A stretch of 64,000 nt of DNA from Silene conica. Lineage: Eukaryota > Streptophyta > Magnoliopsida > Caryophyllales > Caryophyllaceae. The notes under the pieces are model-generated. The model saw only the letters and a program-made list of their open reading frames with translations. It ran no database searches and was not told where the DNA came from. Positions 1 through 11,384 of this stretch are shown piece after piece. How positions within the stretch are numbered: the stretch's first letter is position 1; each line of letters starts with the position of its first letter. Made by a program: the position numbers and the translations under genes. The stretch covers positions 67,312,292 through 67,376,291 of the forward strand of contig CM055312.2 in assembly GCA_029255685.2 (NCBI GenBank), given 5' to 3'.

Positions 1-701
1 ATAATAGACTAAAGTTATACTTATCAACTATAAGCTTTAGTACAAGATTGATTCAAGTTATAGCTCGTAGCTATAACTCTATATTATGAAGAAATGATCG
101 GAATATATGTGCTTAGATGAAGCGTTTGTTTTCAAGTAATATCGTGTACAATTAATGTTAATTGGTATTCTATTTTAAGTATGGAATTGTTAATCCTAAT
201 AGGATTATATAAAATATCCTTGAGTGAAATAGAAATAAATAATTGTCTTATGAGATAATTATTTATTACTAAAATAAACTAAGGATTTTTATATGATCTT
301 AATTGTCAAATAAAATATAATCTAGATAGGGTTTGTTTCGACTTTGGGAAACGTGTAACATGTCACGTTTACCATAATTCGTGTAGTATTAAATTAAGTA
401 AATATTATGTATTTATTTAATATCCTAAAACAAACTAAGATTATATTGTGATAATATATTTTATTATCTTTGACATGGTTTAGGAAGTTGTTTTAATAAG
501 GATACTAGTTGTTTATTATATAAAGATATTTCCTAAATATGAATTAGGAAATTGATTCCTTATATAATACTTATAGTATATTATTAAATCTTTCCTAAAT
601 ATATTAAGATTAGATTTAAGGTAGTATTACTAAAAGACTAGTATTCTAGTTTTAGTAATATTCCTAAATCATCTAGGGTTTAATTTACCTAGATACATAT
701 T

Positions 702-712
702 CTATATAAATA
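702..712 (+). promoter_or_regulatory. LTR TATA box (5' LTR)
   Basis: CTATATAAATA followed by a leader that reaches the PBS about 560 bases later. This is the expected place for the U3 promoter of an LTR retrotransposon; the transcription start is inferred near 735. Confidence 0.6.
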
Positions 713-898
713 GACTACCTATGACACACTAAGATACACGACATACACATACATATTCACGAAAATCAAGAGAGAAGAACCGCTGTTCGTCTACTTCAAT
801 ATTCGAGCTTTTCATTGTCATATCCGATTCAAGATTCAAGTGCTCAAGCATTGATCTTATTCATTCAAGACTGTGACACCAAGAAACATTGAAGACTT

Positions 899-997
899 TA
901 TCTTATTAACGTAAGATAGAACGAGTATTTAGCGGTACTCATTGTAAGGCAAATATTTAACGGTATTTGTCGTAGCTAGATATTTAACGGTATCTAG
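899..997 (+). other. Tandem array of four hairpins with a shared loop (5' LTR leader)
   Basis: Four consecutive perfect stem-loops: 899-918 (stem TATCTTA, loop TTAACG), 923-940 (stem GAGTA, loop TTTAGCGG), 950-969 (stem CAAATA, loop TTTAACGG) and 976-997 (stem CTAGATA, loop TTTAACGG). Each stem has its exact complement, but the stems differ from one another while the loop is kept. It lies downstream of the predicted start site, so it should be in the genomic RNA leader. Function unknown. Confidence 0.7.
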
Positions 998-1271
998 ATA
1001 GAGTTGCGACTAACATCAAAGTTGCACAAGTAGGGTTGATAAAATTGTAATCCAGAGTTGGTACTAATTTTATTAATCGAGAATAGTGGACGTAGGTCTC
1101 AAAGTGTGAGACTGAACCACTTCAAAAATATTGTGTCTCTCTTTATTATTTGTTCTACTCAAAGATCATCATACAACCATACACACATCGAAGAAGATTT
1201 AAAAAGAAGGCATACTCAATTAAACCCCCCCCCCCCCTTCTTGAGTATATTATATCAATAGACTCTTCGAT

Positions 1272-1283
1272 TGGTATCAGAGC
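1272..1283 (+). other. Primer binding site, tRNA-iMet type
   Basis: TGGTATCAGAGC sits immediately after the 5' LTR. It is the usual plant copia PBS, complementary to the 3' end of initiator tRNA-Met. Confidence 0.85.
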
Positions 1284-1308
1284 CTCGTGCTCTTGATCGC
1301 CTAGCCGC

Positions 1309-3693
1309 GTGAGTTTTGATCCTTCTATTGATTCCATATTATATACTCTTTCATCAATGGATTCCAAGCATCTCAAGTGCCCTATCTTCGATGGCAAAAA
1401 CTACAGTCTATGGAAGAATATGATGACTCATTACATCAAGGGATGTGACTGGGAATGTTGGAAGATCATCCAAACTGGACCAAAGAAGATCTTGGTTGCC
1501 GCCGCCAATGGAACAACCTATGAAAAGATGGAAAGCGACTATGTGGAAAGTGACTACAAAATTGCAGAGAAAAACTCTAAGGCTATGAGCCTCCTACAGA
1601 ATGGTATGATAACCTCAGAATTTGATAGATTCTCATCTTGTAGTTCCGCTAAAGAAATATGGGATAGTCTCGAACTTGCTTATGAAGGAACATCCGCAGT
1701 CAGGAAACATCGTATAGACTTGCTCGTTCAAAGATATGAACTTTTCAATATGGAAAAGAATGAATCTATTGATAGCATGTCTGCACGATTTTCTTGTATT
1801 ATTAATGAACTGCGGAACCTTGGCAGAAAGATCGATTATGAAGATATCATTCGAAAAATTCTTAGGAGTCTCACCAAAAAGTGGCAACCTAAGGTCACGG
1901 CCATAGAGGAAGCACGTGATCTATCTAAGATTACTTACCAAGAGTTGATTGGATCCTTAATGGCACACGAGATCATACTAAATAAAGACGATGATGATTC
2001 TAAAGGGAAAAGAGTCGCCCTACAAGCCTCCACAAGCGAAGAATGCGAAGAAGAACTTGAGGACGAAACAGTTCTATTCGCAAGACGATTTAAGAAAGCA
2101 GTTTTTAAGGGTAGATACAAAAACCCTAACAACAAAACGGTCGATAAAAAGAAAACTGACACCAAACAAACATTCTTCAAAAGAGGATGTTTTAAGTGTG
2201 GTCAACAAGATCATATGATCAAGGATTGTCCAAGCTGGGACAAAATCAAAGACAAGTCAAAAAGAGAAAAGACCAAAACAGAGTTCAAGAAAGTAATGCT
2301 TGCTTCATGATGGGGAGAATTAGAATCTGAGGATGACGAGGACTCAGAAGAAGAAGATGTAGCACACTTGTGCCTAAGCAACGTCAGCCTAGATATAATC
2401 TCAGACAACAATGATGAAGATGAAGCATCTCATATGTGTCTCCTTGGAGAATCCGACTCAGACGATAACGACGATGAAGAGGTAAATTTTCTTCAACTCA
2501 AAAGTCAAGTTAAGAATTTATCTAAGGCTATGTTAATCAAATACTTTGAGAAAACCCTAGACCAATGTCATGAGCAAAGCCTTGAATTAGATGAATTGAA
2601 GGAACAGATCCTCGATATTGCTGAGGAAAATCAACTTCTGAAAGCCAAAGCTAAGAAACTGAAATCCAAAATAAGCATTGAAGCAAATGCTAAATTGGAA
2701 ACAGTTATGTCTGAGAAAAAGGTTCTTGAGTCTAAAGTTATAGCTAATGAAGCTATAACCTCAAAACTGAAACTCAACATCAAAGAGCTTCAATCTAAAG
2801 TTATAGCTAATGAAGCTATAACTTCAGAATTGAGAAAGACTAATGAGCTTCTAAAGTCCAAATCTTCGATTATGGTCGAAGATGAGACTCATCTAGAAGA
2901 AGTTGAGATCCTCGAAAGCAAGATTATGGATCTAGAATTTAATCTATCTAAAATCAAGAAGGAACATGCCAAAATTGTGTCCGACTTTCATAAAGACATT
3001 CAAAACCTAAAAGAGTCTAACAACACTGACCACAGTGAATGTAAGAAAGAAATAGACTCCCTAAAAGACCTCCTTCTTCATGCTCGGAAGGTTCACGACA
3101 AATGGGAAGGAAGCACTAACGTTCTAAACTTTCTAACTGAACAATCCGACAACAACATGAAGATGGGGTTAGGACACGAGTGTTATGGAAGAAGGGATCA
3201 CTCAAAGTGTAAGCAAAGCCCAACAGACAGAGACTTTAGAAGAAGAAAATATGCCGACCTTCCTGAGTATTTAATATGCACTTATTGTGGCCATACTGGA
3301 CACCTCCGAGAAAACTGTGTAAAACAGGCACAAGATTTTAAAACAGGAGTCAAGTTTGTTAAATCCTTAGGAATTCCAAACGACACTATTTCTGTCTCTA
3401 ATAGTGATGATGACAAAACTGAGGAAAGAAACATTGACCACAGATGGTTCTATGACATGACATTTGATTACGAAGAAAAGAAAAATAGAACCAAACAAAC
3501 TCCTCAACAAACAACACACAAAAATTGGTCACCGAGAGTCCAAACTAAGACCTACACAAGAACATCAAAACCCAACTACTACCAATATAGAAAGACCTAT
3601 GTAAGACAAGTTTGGGTTAAAAAGAAAGATGTATTTGTGATTACTAACAACAAAGGACCCAAGTATGCTTGGGTACCTAAATCCTGTCTTTGA
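1309..3693 (+). pseudogene. gag of SIRE-type element, interrupted by an in-frame stop
   Basis: Structural capsid protein of the element. The N-terminal part (1309-2310) has the UBN2-type copia gag domain and a CX2CX4HX4C zinc knuckle (CFKCGQQDHMIKDC). The second part (2368-3693) is acidic, then a long Lys/Glu-rich coiled coil, then a second knuckle (CTYCGHTGHLRENC). Both parts are in one frame; a TGA at 2308-2310 splits them and the codons between continue the acidic region, so this is a nonsense change in one ORF. Within the coiled coil a short unit (SKVIANEAITS) is directly repeated near 2734-2832. The frame ends at 3691-3693, where pol continues in another frame. Confidence 0.85.
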
Positions 3694-6600
3694 AATTATT
3701 CGTGCAGTTTGTCGCCAAGGAAAATAACCTATGGTATCTCGACAGTGGATGCTTAAGACATATGACAGGCGACGTAAATCTATTCCAAACCCTGAAACCC
3801 TTTGATGGAGGTAAAGTCACATTTGGTGATAACAAAAAGGGAAAGATCATCGGAATTGGTAAGATAGGCATTTCATCCTCTCATGCTATAAATAATGTAT
3901 ACCTTGTAAGTGGTCTCAAACACAATCTTATCAGTATATCTCAATTATGTGACAAAGGAAATAAAGTGGTTTTTCATTTAGATATATGTCGTATAATCTT
4001 AGAAGGCACCAGTAAAGTAATACTTGAAGGTCACAGGATGAAAAATGTTTATATGATTGATTTAAATGTTGTACCTACTGATTCTCTATCATGCATGAAA
4101 GTTACGTTAGATGATCCATGTCTATGGCACAAGAGATTTGGTCATATTAGCTCACCTATTCTAAGTAAGCTGAAAAGATGGGACTTGGTCGAAGGTCTTC
4201 CAAAGATCAAATTTGATCAAGAAAAGATGTGTGACACATGTGCACGATGTAAACACGTCAGATCATCCTTTAAGCCAAAAAGATTGGTAAGCACAGAACA
4301 AGCTCTTGAACTAGTACACATGGATCTATGTGGCCCTATGAAGGTAAGAAGCAGAGGTGGTTCCAGGTACGTTTTCGTTCTAGTTGATGATTACTCTAGA
4401 TTTGTTTGGCCAATCTTTCTTCATTCTAAAGACGAAACATTCGATGAATTTGTTAGTCTCATGAAACTTGTTCAAAACAAATATAAATCAAACCTAGTAA
4501 CAATCCGTACTGACCATGGAACTGAGTTCGACAATCATGCTTTTATTGAGTTCTGTAAAACCAATGGTGTTGGACATAACTTCTCGGCCCCTAGAACCCC
4601 ACAACAAAATGGAGTCGTAGAACGAATGAACAGAACCCTAGAAGACATGGCTAGAACAATGCTTCTTTGTAGTGGCCTACCTAGAAACTTTTGGGCTGAG
4701 GCTATAAGTACAGCTTGTTATATTCATAACCGTGCTATGATTAGACATATCCTTAAAAAGACTCCTTATGAACTTCTTCGAGGTCGTAAACCAAACATAT
4801 CTCACTTAAGATGTTTTGGTAGTAAATGCTTTGTTCACAACAATGGTAAAAACAGATTAAGCAAATTTGACCCTAGAAGTGATGAAGCAATCTTTATAGG
4901 ATACTCAGATCATAGTAAGGCCTACAAAGTTTTCAACAAACGCACTTTATGCATAGAAGAAAGTATTCATGTTATCTTTGATGAAAATAATGTCTTCGAT
5001 AAGCCATTACAGCATATAGAGGAAAACCTAGATGAACCTGATTTCAGGTTATCAAGGGAAGATCCTCCTGAAATGGAAATTGAAGAAGGAGAACCTCAAG
5101 GAACTCATGATGAACTCAACTTGGGAGAAAATGGTGCGAGAGATGAAACTACAGTTAATGATACTGTAGATAACTCTCAAACCAATGACTCGGAACCCAG
5201 AGTTACAGCTAATGAAGCTGTAACTTTGAATCAAAACCAAAGGTAAGAGGCCAGAGTTATACCTGACCCTACTATAAACCCAGGTTTGGATTCAGGGGGA
5301 ACAAGTCAAGATCCCGAGTCAAGTTCAGGTAATGCTAATAATCAATCAAGGAACTGGAGATACAAAGGCTCTCATCCTTTGGACAATGTCATAGGAAGCC
5401 TGACAGACGGAGTTCAAACTAGAAGGAGCTTAAACAACTTTTGCTCATTCTACTCTTTTCTCTCCACTATTGAACCTTCAAATATCAAGGAAGCTCTCGC
5501 AGAACCAGACTGGATAGTTGTCATGCAAGAAGAACTCCAGCAATTTGAAAGAAACAAAGTTTGGCATCTTGTTCCTCGACCTAAGGACAGAACAGTCATT
5601 GGAACTAGATGGGTATTCAGAAACAAACTGGATGACACTGGAGTCATTGTGCGAAATAAGGCCAGATTAGTGGTTCAAGGATACAACCAACAGGAAGGGA
5701 TCGATTATGACGAAACCTTTGCTCCTGTTGCTCGTCTTGAGGCAATAAGACTACTCATTGATTTGCAGCACACAAGGGAATGAAGCTTTTTCAGATGGAC
5801 GTTAAGACTGCCTTTCTTAATGGCTATCTTCAAGAGGAAGTATTTGTTGAACAACCTCCTGGATTTCCTGACAGCAAACTCAAGGATCATGTATTCAAAT
5901 TGGACAAAGCTCTCTATGGCCTGAAACAAGCACCTAGGGCATGGTACGACAGATTATCAAAGTTCCTATTGGAAAGTGGATTCAAGAGAGGGTCTGTGGA
6001 TAAAACCCTATTTCTTAAAAGCGAAAACTCAGATCTACTAGTCGTTCAGATCTATGTCGACGATATTATTTTTGGCTCAACTAATAAAAAGTTGTGCAAG
6101 TACTTCTCTGAGTTGATGACTTCTGAGTTCCAGATGAGTATGATGGGAGAACTAAAGTTCTTCCTTGGACTTCAAATACAACAAACTGAAGAAGGAATCA
6201 AGGTTCATCAACAAAAATATGTCAAGGAGTTACTAAAGAAATTTGGGATGGAAACCTCTCATGCAATGCCTACTCCAATGGTCACAGATAAGAAGTTAAC
6301 CAAAGACGAAGATGGTAAGTCTGTAGATGAAACAACTTACCGAGGTATGATTGGCTCACTTCTTTATCTTACAGCAAGTCGTCCAGATATAATGTTTAGT
6401 GTCTGTGTTTGTGCGAGATTCCAATCTGCACCAAAAGAATCACACATGATTGCAGTTAAAAGAATATTAAGATACCTAATCGGAACCTCAAAATTATATC
6501 TATGGTATCCTATGGACTGCAACTTTAACCTAGTAGGATATTCAGATGCGGATTATGCAGGATGTTCTTTAGACAGAAAAAGTACCTCCGGACTTGCTAC

Positions 6601-6997
6601 CTTTGTAGGTCCTTGTATTATATCTTGGGGATCCAAGAAACAAAATTCTGTCGCTCTCTCAACTGCTGAAGCAGAATATATTGCAGCCGCACTGGTATGT
6701 TCTCAACTTTTATGGTTAAAGCAACAGTTACATGATTATGGTGTTGATGTTGGATGTGTGCCTATATTATGTGATAATACGAGTGCTATAATTATATCTA
6801 AAAACCCAGCCCAGCACTCGAGAACTAAACATATTGAAATTAGACACCACTTTCTAAGAGACCATGTTGAAAAGAAAAATATAAAATTGGAATTTTGTAG
6901 TACGGAAAAACAATGGGCAGATATCTTCACTAAACCATTGGCTAGAGAACGCTTTGAGACTTTGCGATTGGAAATTGGTTTAATCGGTGGCACCTAA
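3691..6997 (+). pseudogene. pol of SIRE-type element (protease, integrase, RT, RNase H), broken
   Basis: Replication and integration polyprotein. In order: aspartic protease (WYLDSGCLRHMTGD, about 3730-3775); GAG-pre-integrase zinc site (LWHKRFGHI ... CDTCARCKH); DDE integrase with VHMDLCGP, RTDHGTEFDN and PQQNGVVER; RT ([18 protein letters not shown]); RNase H ([18 protein letters not shown]) ending ADIFTKPL. Breaks: a frame change at the gag-pol boundary near 3690, an in-frame TAA at 5244-5246, and a one-base loss near 5768, just before the DVKTAFLNG motif, which moves RT into another frame. The catalytic motifs themselves are kept, so decay looks recent. No good ATG starts the pol frame. 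Confidence 0.88.
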
Positions 6998-7545
6998 TCA
7001 AATCTTAAAAGCAAAAATACCCCAATGATTGACTACGGTTTAGATGAGATTATATGACTGTGTCCGTATACTCCGCTGCATGTGTATGTATATATTCGAT
7101 GATAAATTTTGTGATTATAGTTATATTATATGATTTCCATATGGATGTGTGCGCAACCAATCTCAAAATAATATTACGTCACATATTAATTTTTACCTCT
7201 CGTATATATTATACAAATTATATCATACAAAGTAATATACAAATATTAAACAAAATAAACTTACCAAATTATCACACAAATTATGTGTGTTGGTCCCCAT
7301 TGCTACGTCCCACAACCACCTAGCCCCACAAATAACTGCCACGTGCTCCCCCTAATCACCTAGCCTTTGACTTCTTATCCTCCCACAATTATTACCCCAA
7401 CTCCCTCAAACTTACCAAAACTCACCTCCTTTACTCTCCTTCTTACCGTCCCAAACCTCCATAAACCTCAAACCCCCATCACCATTAAAACTCACCAAAA
7501 CCTCCGCCATACTTTCAACCCAAAACTACCAATTTCATCACCACA
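6998..7545 (+). other. Spacer between pol and env-like ORF
   Basis: No coding pattern is seen. AT-rich to about 7270, then C-rich sequence leading into the env-like start. In SIRE-type elements a spacer here is usual and may carry signals for env-like expression; none was recognised. Confidence 0.5.
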
Positions 7546-9074
7546 ATGCCACCATATCGCGCCACTCGTTCTCAACAAAAAAAGCCCACACCCCCTTCAC
7601 CAACCCCATCACCACCGCCCTCTCCGACTCCGATAGCTACCGCCGCTCCCACCCCCGACCAGAGCAAACGACGCAAACTCAATCGTGTTTCGTCCTCTAA
7701 TTCTGATGACATGCAAGAACCCGACTCCCAAGTCCCTCGTCCTCTGTTTCCCGAGTACTCTGTCGAAGCCACTGGTGCGGGTCTCGAGAAAGTTCGCATG
7801 ACCAAACAAGAAGGTACGTTAATCGATCGAGTTTTACCCTACGCCATTCATGCGGGTCGGTTTTATCCTAAGTCATGGGGTAATGGGTCAAAATCTTTGC
7901 GATTCTTTAAAGAATTTCTGACATTTCAAGGGTGGGAATACATAAGCGATTTCTCGGGTTTGTTATTTCCTATCGAGTTGGTTCAATTCTTTGCTTCAGT
8001 TAAACCTTGTGATGATGGGATAAGGGGTGTCGTGAATGGTCGAGATATTGTTGTGACTAAATCGGATATTTGTGATATCTTTAAACTTGATCAAGACGGG
8101 TTAGTTCTTGACCCCAAAAAGGAATGGAGTGTAGTTACTAAAGATCAAAAATTGGTGATTAAAAAATATTTTGATGAAGATGCTACTGAAGTTACCCCTT
8201 TGCTTACTGTTTCGTTTAACCCAAAATTGAAGTTTTTCTTGAATTTTTTATGGAATACCGTGTTACCTCGACGGGGTGGTAGGGATAAGCTTGCTAGTGT
8301 TGAGGCTGTGGTGTTGTATAATTGGTTGGAGGGACAGAAAATCGATTTGGCGTCTCTTATTTGCCATAAAATCTGTCAAGTTTCGAGTATTCTCGTTAAG
8401 GAAAAGTTCTGCTCCACCATCGACATTCCATATGGAATGTGGGTATCCGAATTATTGTTTAAAAAGGGTGTCGTTGATGACTCGAGTTTCGGAATTAAAC
8501 CAAAGGATCGTATGTGTGATCGGTTGTTGAAATTAATCGGAATTTGCTTTGACGGAGTTGATCTTACTTTGGTAAGAATGTAGGTACGGAACCCACTCCG
8601 CATCCATCACCATCCTTCGCAGGTCTTGAAGCCAAGATGGACCAAATTCTTAGTCTGTGTGAAATTAAAAAGGAGAAGGATGAGGCAGGGGGTAGTCATG
8701 CCAAGAGGGGTCGTGAGTTTGAGGTTGATGTGAAGGAATGGATGGAGAAAGTGGATAAACAGTTGGTTAAAATTGGCTCGGAAGTTTCCGTTGTGTGCTC
8801 GGAGTTGCTAAGTATGAGTGATCGACTTTCGTTTCTTGCCTCTCAAGGAGGAGCCATGGTGCGTGATCACGGATTGTTAAGGACGGATGCATCTCAAGCA
8901 CTCGAGGCGGTCAAGGCACTCTCGCTCAAGGTGCTTAATTTCGAGCTCGCGCTTAATGCCCAAGGGAGAAATGTGAGTAGTTGCTTGGATAGGTTGGCCA
9001 CTCTCGAGTTTCGTACCCGACCAGATTATGTGAGCCCGTATGCCAAGACTCCGGCCTCAAGTTCTCGTTCTTGA
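7546..9074 (+). pseudogene. Env-like / third ORF of the SIRE-type element, frameshifted
   Basis: ORF downstream of pol. The N-terminus is Pro/Ser-rich and basic (MPPYRATRSQQKKP...), then comes a globular region resembling the 'putative plant transposon protein' domain found in third ORFs of plant copia elements (RFYPKSW, IVVTKSDICDIFKLD). A C-terminal region rich in Leu, Glu and Lys is probably coiled coil. The first frame stops at 8581-8583, but the adjacent frame reads on from about 8577 (VGTEPTPHPSP, then LEAKMDQI) to the stop at 9072-9074, so one indel near 8571-8580 splits a single protein of about 500 residues. I see no clear signal peptide or membrane segment, so an envelope role is unproven. 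Confidence 0.7.
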
Positions 9075-9893
9075 TCATCTATATCCGTCTCTGTCTTTCG
9101 AATTTGGATTGGTTTGTTGTTGTTTTGCTCAAAGTCCGGGGTGGACTTATAAACAATATTAGCATTGTGGCCCAATTCCCTTCCCTGGCCCATTAGGAAT
9201 CCGAAGTTATTCCTATTTTGCTTCCTTCGGATTTCTTAACCCTAACCGGCCCAATCTTATTCCTTTTTGATGCGGCCCAGTTTCTATGTTTTGTTTTGCT
9301 TTGGCCCATATTACTTGTTATTCCTTGCAGGCCTTTCTCATTCGAATCCTAGCCGGCCCATTTTCTTAAAACACTATATTTCTATATTCGGCCCATTGGC
9401 ATAGTATATTCGGATTGGTTGTGTATATTTTTAATATTCCGTATGTGTTTGTGTGATATTTTCTATGTTCATATTTTTTTTTCAACTCGTTTATATGCTT
9501 ACTTATGTCTCGTCGTATATTATTCTAGTCGTTTCATGTCTTTGTTCTCATCTTTTCGATGATGTCAAGAGGGGGAAAAATGCGACTTAGATTAGAATTT
9601 GCCTAAGCTTGCTCCTTGTCGTAATTCATTGTCTCTTAGGGTTCTTAAAGAATATGGGATAGATAGAAGATAGGAACCCTAAGTGAATCTTTACTATAAT
9701 TAACCTTTATTATATTGAGGGGGAACATACACTTAGACACGAAATCTAAGGAAGACTTGCTCCTTGTCGTAATTATTATTATTTTTTGCATGAAATTTTA
9801 TTTAAATAATCTTTATATTATAAACTTAACATATGAAAATGAATATTTTGAAATAGAAAATTTGTAATATGAAAAGCAAACAAAATTGGAGGA
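9075..9893 (+). other. 3' non-coding region with polypurine-like tracts
   Basis: Non-coding stretch before the 3' LTR. It has two internal PPT-like tracts (GAGGGGGAAAAA near 9569 and GAGGGGGAACA near 9716) and a repeated segment (CTTGCTCCTTGTCGTAATT near 9610 and 9754). The sequence just before the LTR (TTGGAGGA, 9887-9893) is a weaker PPT candidate. Confidence 0.6.
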
Positions 9894-11384
9894 TGTTGAA
9901 CCATATATTCAAATACTTATATAGTATATATGTTTATGTTTTGATAATGACAAGTCTAGTTATTTATATATTATATACTCGTACGTATAATCGTGTGCTA
10001 AGTGTACAGAATATTAGTAACAAGATCTAATCAATCAAGTATAAAAGATTCAAGCATATTAGTCAATGAATTGACTAAGTCGAAGATTGATGGAAGATCT
10101 CAAGCGCGCATAATAGACTAAAGTTATACTTATCAACTATAAGCTTTAGTACAAGATTGATTCAAGTTATAGCTCGTAGCTATAACTCTATATTATGAAG
10201 AAATGATCGGAATATATGTGCTTAGATGAAGCGTTTGTTTTCAAGTAATATCGTGTACAATTAATGTTAATTGGTATTCTATTTTAAGTATGGAATTGTT
10301 AATCTTAATAGGATTATATAAAATATCCTTGAGTGAAATAGAAATAAATAATTGTCTTATGAGATAATTATTTATTACTAAAATAAACTAAGGATTTTTA
10401 TATGATCTTAATTGTCAAATAAAATATAATCTAGATAGGGTTTGTTTCGACTTTGGGAAACGTGTAACATGTCACGTTTACCATAATTCGTGTAGTATTA
10501 AATTAAGTAAATATTATGTATTTATTTAATATCCTAAAACAAACTAAGATTATATTGTGATAATATATTTTATTATCTTTGACATGGTTTAGGAAGTTGT
10601 TTTAATAAGGATACTAGTTGTTTATTATATAAAGATCTTTCCTAAATATGAATTAGGAAATTGATTCCTTATATAATACTTATAGTATATTATTAAATCT
10701 TTCCTAAATATATTAAGATTAGATTTAAGGTAGTATTACTAAAAGACTAGTATTCTAGTTTTAGTAATATTCCTAAATCATCTAGGGTTTAATTTACCTA
10801 GATACATATTCTATATAAATAGACTACCTATGACACACTAAGATACACGACATACACATACATATTCACGAAAATCAAGAGAGAAGAACCGTCGTTCGTC
10901 TACTTCAATATTCGAGCTTTTCATTGTCATATCCGATTCAAGATTCAAGTGCTCAAGCATTGATCTTATTCATTCAAGACTGTGACACCAAGAAACATTG
11001 AAGACTTTATCTTATTAACGTAAGATAGAACGAGTATTTAGCGGTACTCATTGTAAGGCAAATATTTAACGGTATTTGTCGTAGCTAGATATTTAACGGT
11101 ATCTAGATAGAGTTGCGACTAACATCAAAGTTGCACGAGTAGGGTTGATAAAATTGTAATCCAGAGTTGGTACTAATTTTATTAATCGAGAATAGTGGAC
11201 GTAGGTCTCAAAGTGTGAGACTGAACCACTTCAAAAATATTGTGTCTCTCTTTATTATTTGTTCTACTCAAAGATCATCATACAACCATACACACATCGA
11301 AGAAGATTTAAAAAGAAGGCATACTCAATTCACCCCCCCGCCCCCCTCCCCCTTCTTGAGTATATTATATCAATAGACTCTTCA
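9894..11384 (+). repeat. 3' LTR of the SIRE-type element
   Basis: Starts TGTTGAACC and ends CTTCA, about 1491 bp. Bases 10110-11384 match window bases 1-1268 with few differences. The hairpin array is repeated at 11008-11106. The C-tract near 11334-11352 is interrupted by G and T, unlike the 5' copy. Confidence 0.88.
10811..10821 (+). promoter_or_regulatory. LTR TATA box (3' LTR)
   Basis: CTATATAAATA, the exact counterpart of the 5' LTR TATA box. It could drive transcription into the flanking DNA. Confidence 0.5.

Larger units (their letters stand above)
1..1268 (+). repeat. 5' LTR of the SIRE-type element (truncated by window edge)
   Basis: Base 1 matches base 10110 of the 3' LTR and the two stay collinear to the sequence ACTCTTC at 1262-1268, just before the PBS. 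It contains a TATA box, the four-hairpin array at 899-997 and a C-tract at about 1226-1239 that differs in length and purity from the 3' copy. Confidence 0.9.
1..11384 (+). mobile_element. SIRE/Maximus-type Ty1/copia retrotransposon, 5' end outside window
   Basis: A near-complete element in the order LTR, tRNA-Met-type PBS, gag with two zinc knuckles, pol (protease, integrase, RT, RNase H), env-like ORF, purine-rich tracts, LTR. Integrase upstream of RT makes it Ty1/copia. The extra ORF after RNase H, the long coiled-coil gag and the ~1.5-kb LTRs point to the SIRE/Maximus lineage. The LTRs differ at only about six substitutions plus a variable C-tract over ~1.25 kb, so the insertion is young, yet gag-pol and env-like carry nonsense and frameshift changes. 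About 215 bp of the 5' LTR lie upstream of base 1, so the TSD cannot be checked. Confidence 0.88.

Noticed and set aside
1155..1397. Antisense ORF over the end of the 5' LTR and start of gag
   Set aside because: Shadow of LTR and gag sequence; its Gly run is the C-tract.
8572..8622. A 51-bp intron in the env-like ORF (GTAAG...CAG)
   Set aside because: Too short for a plant intron and removal does not bring the two frames together; a one-base indel explains it better.
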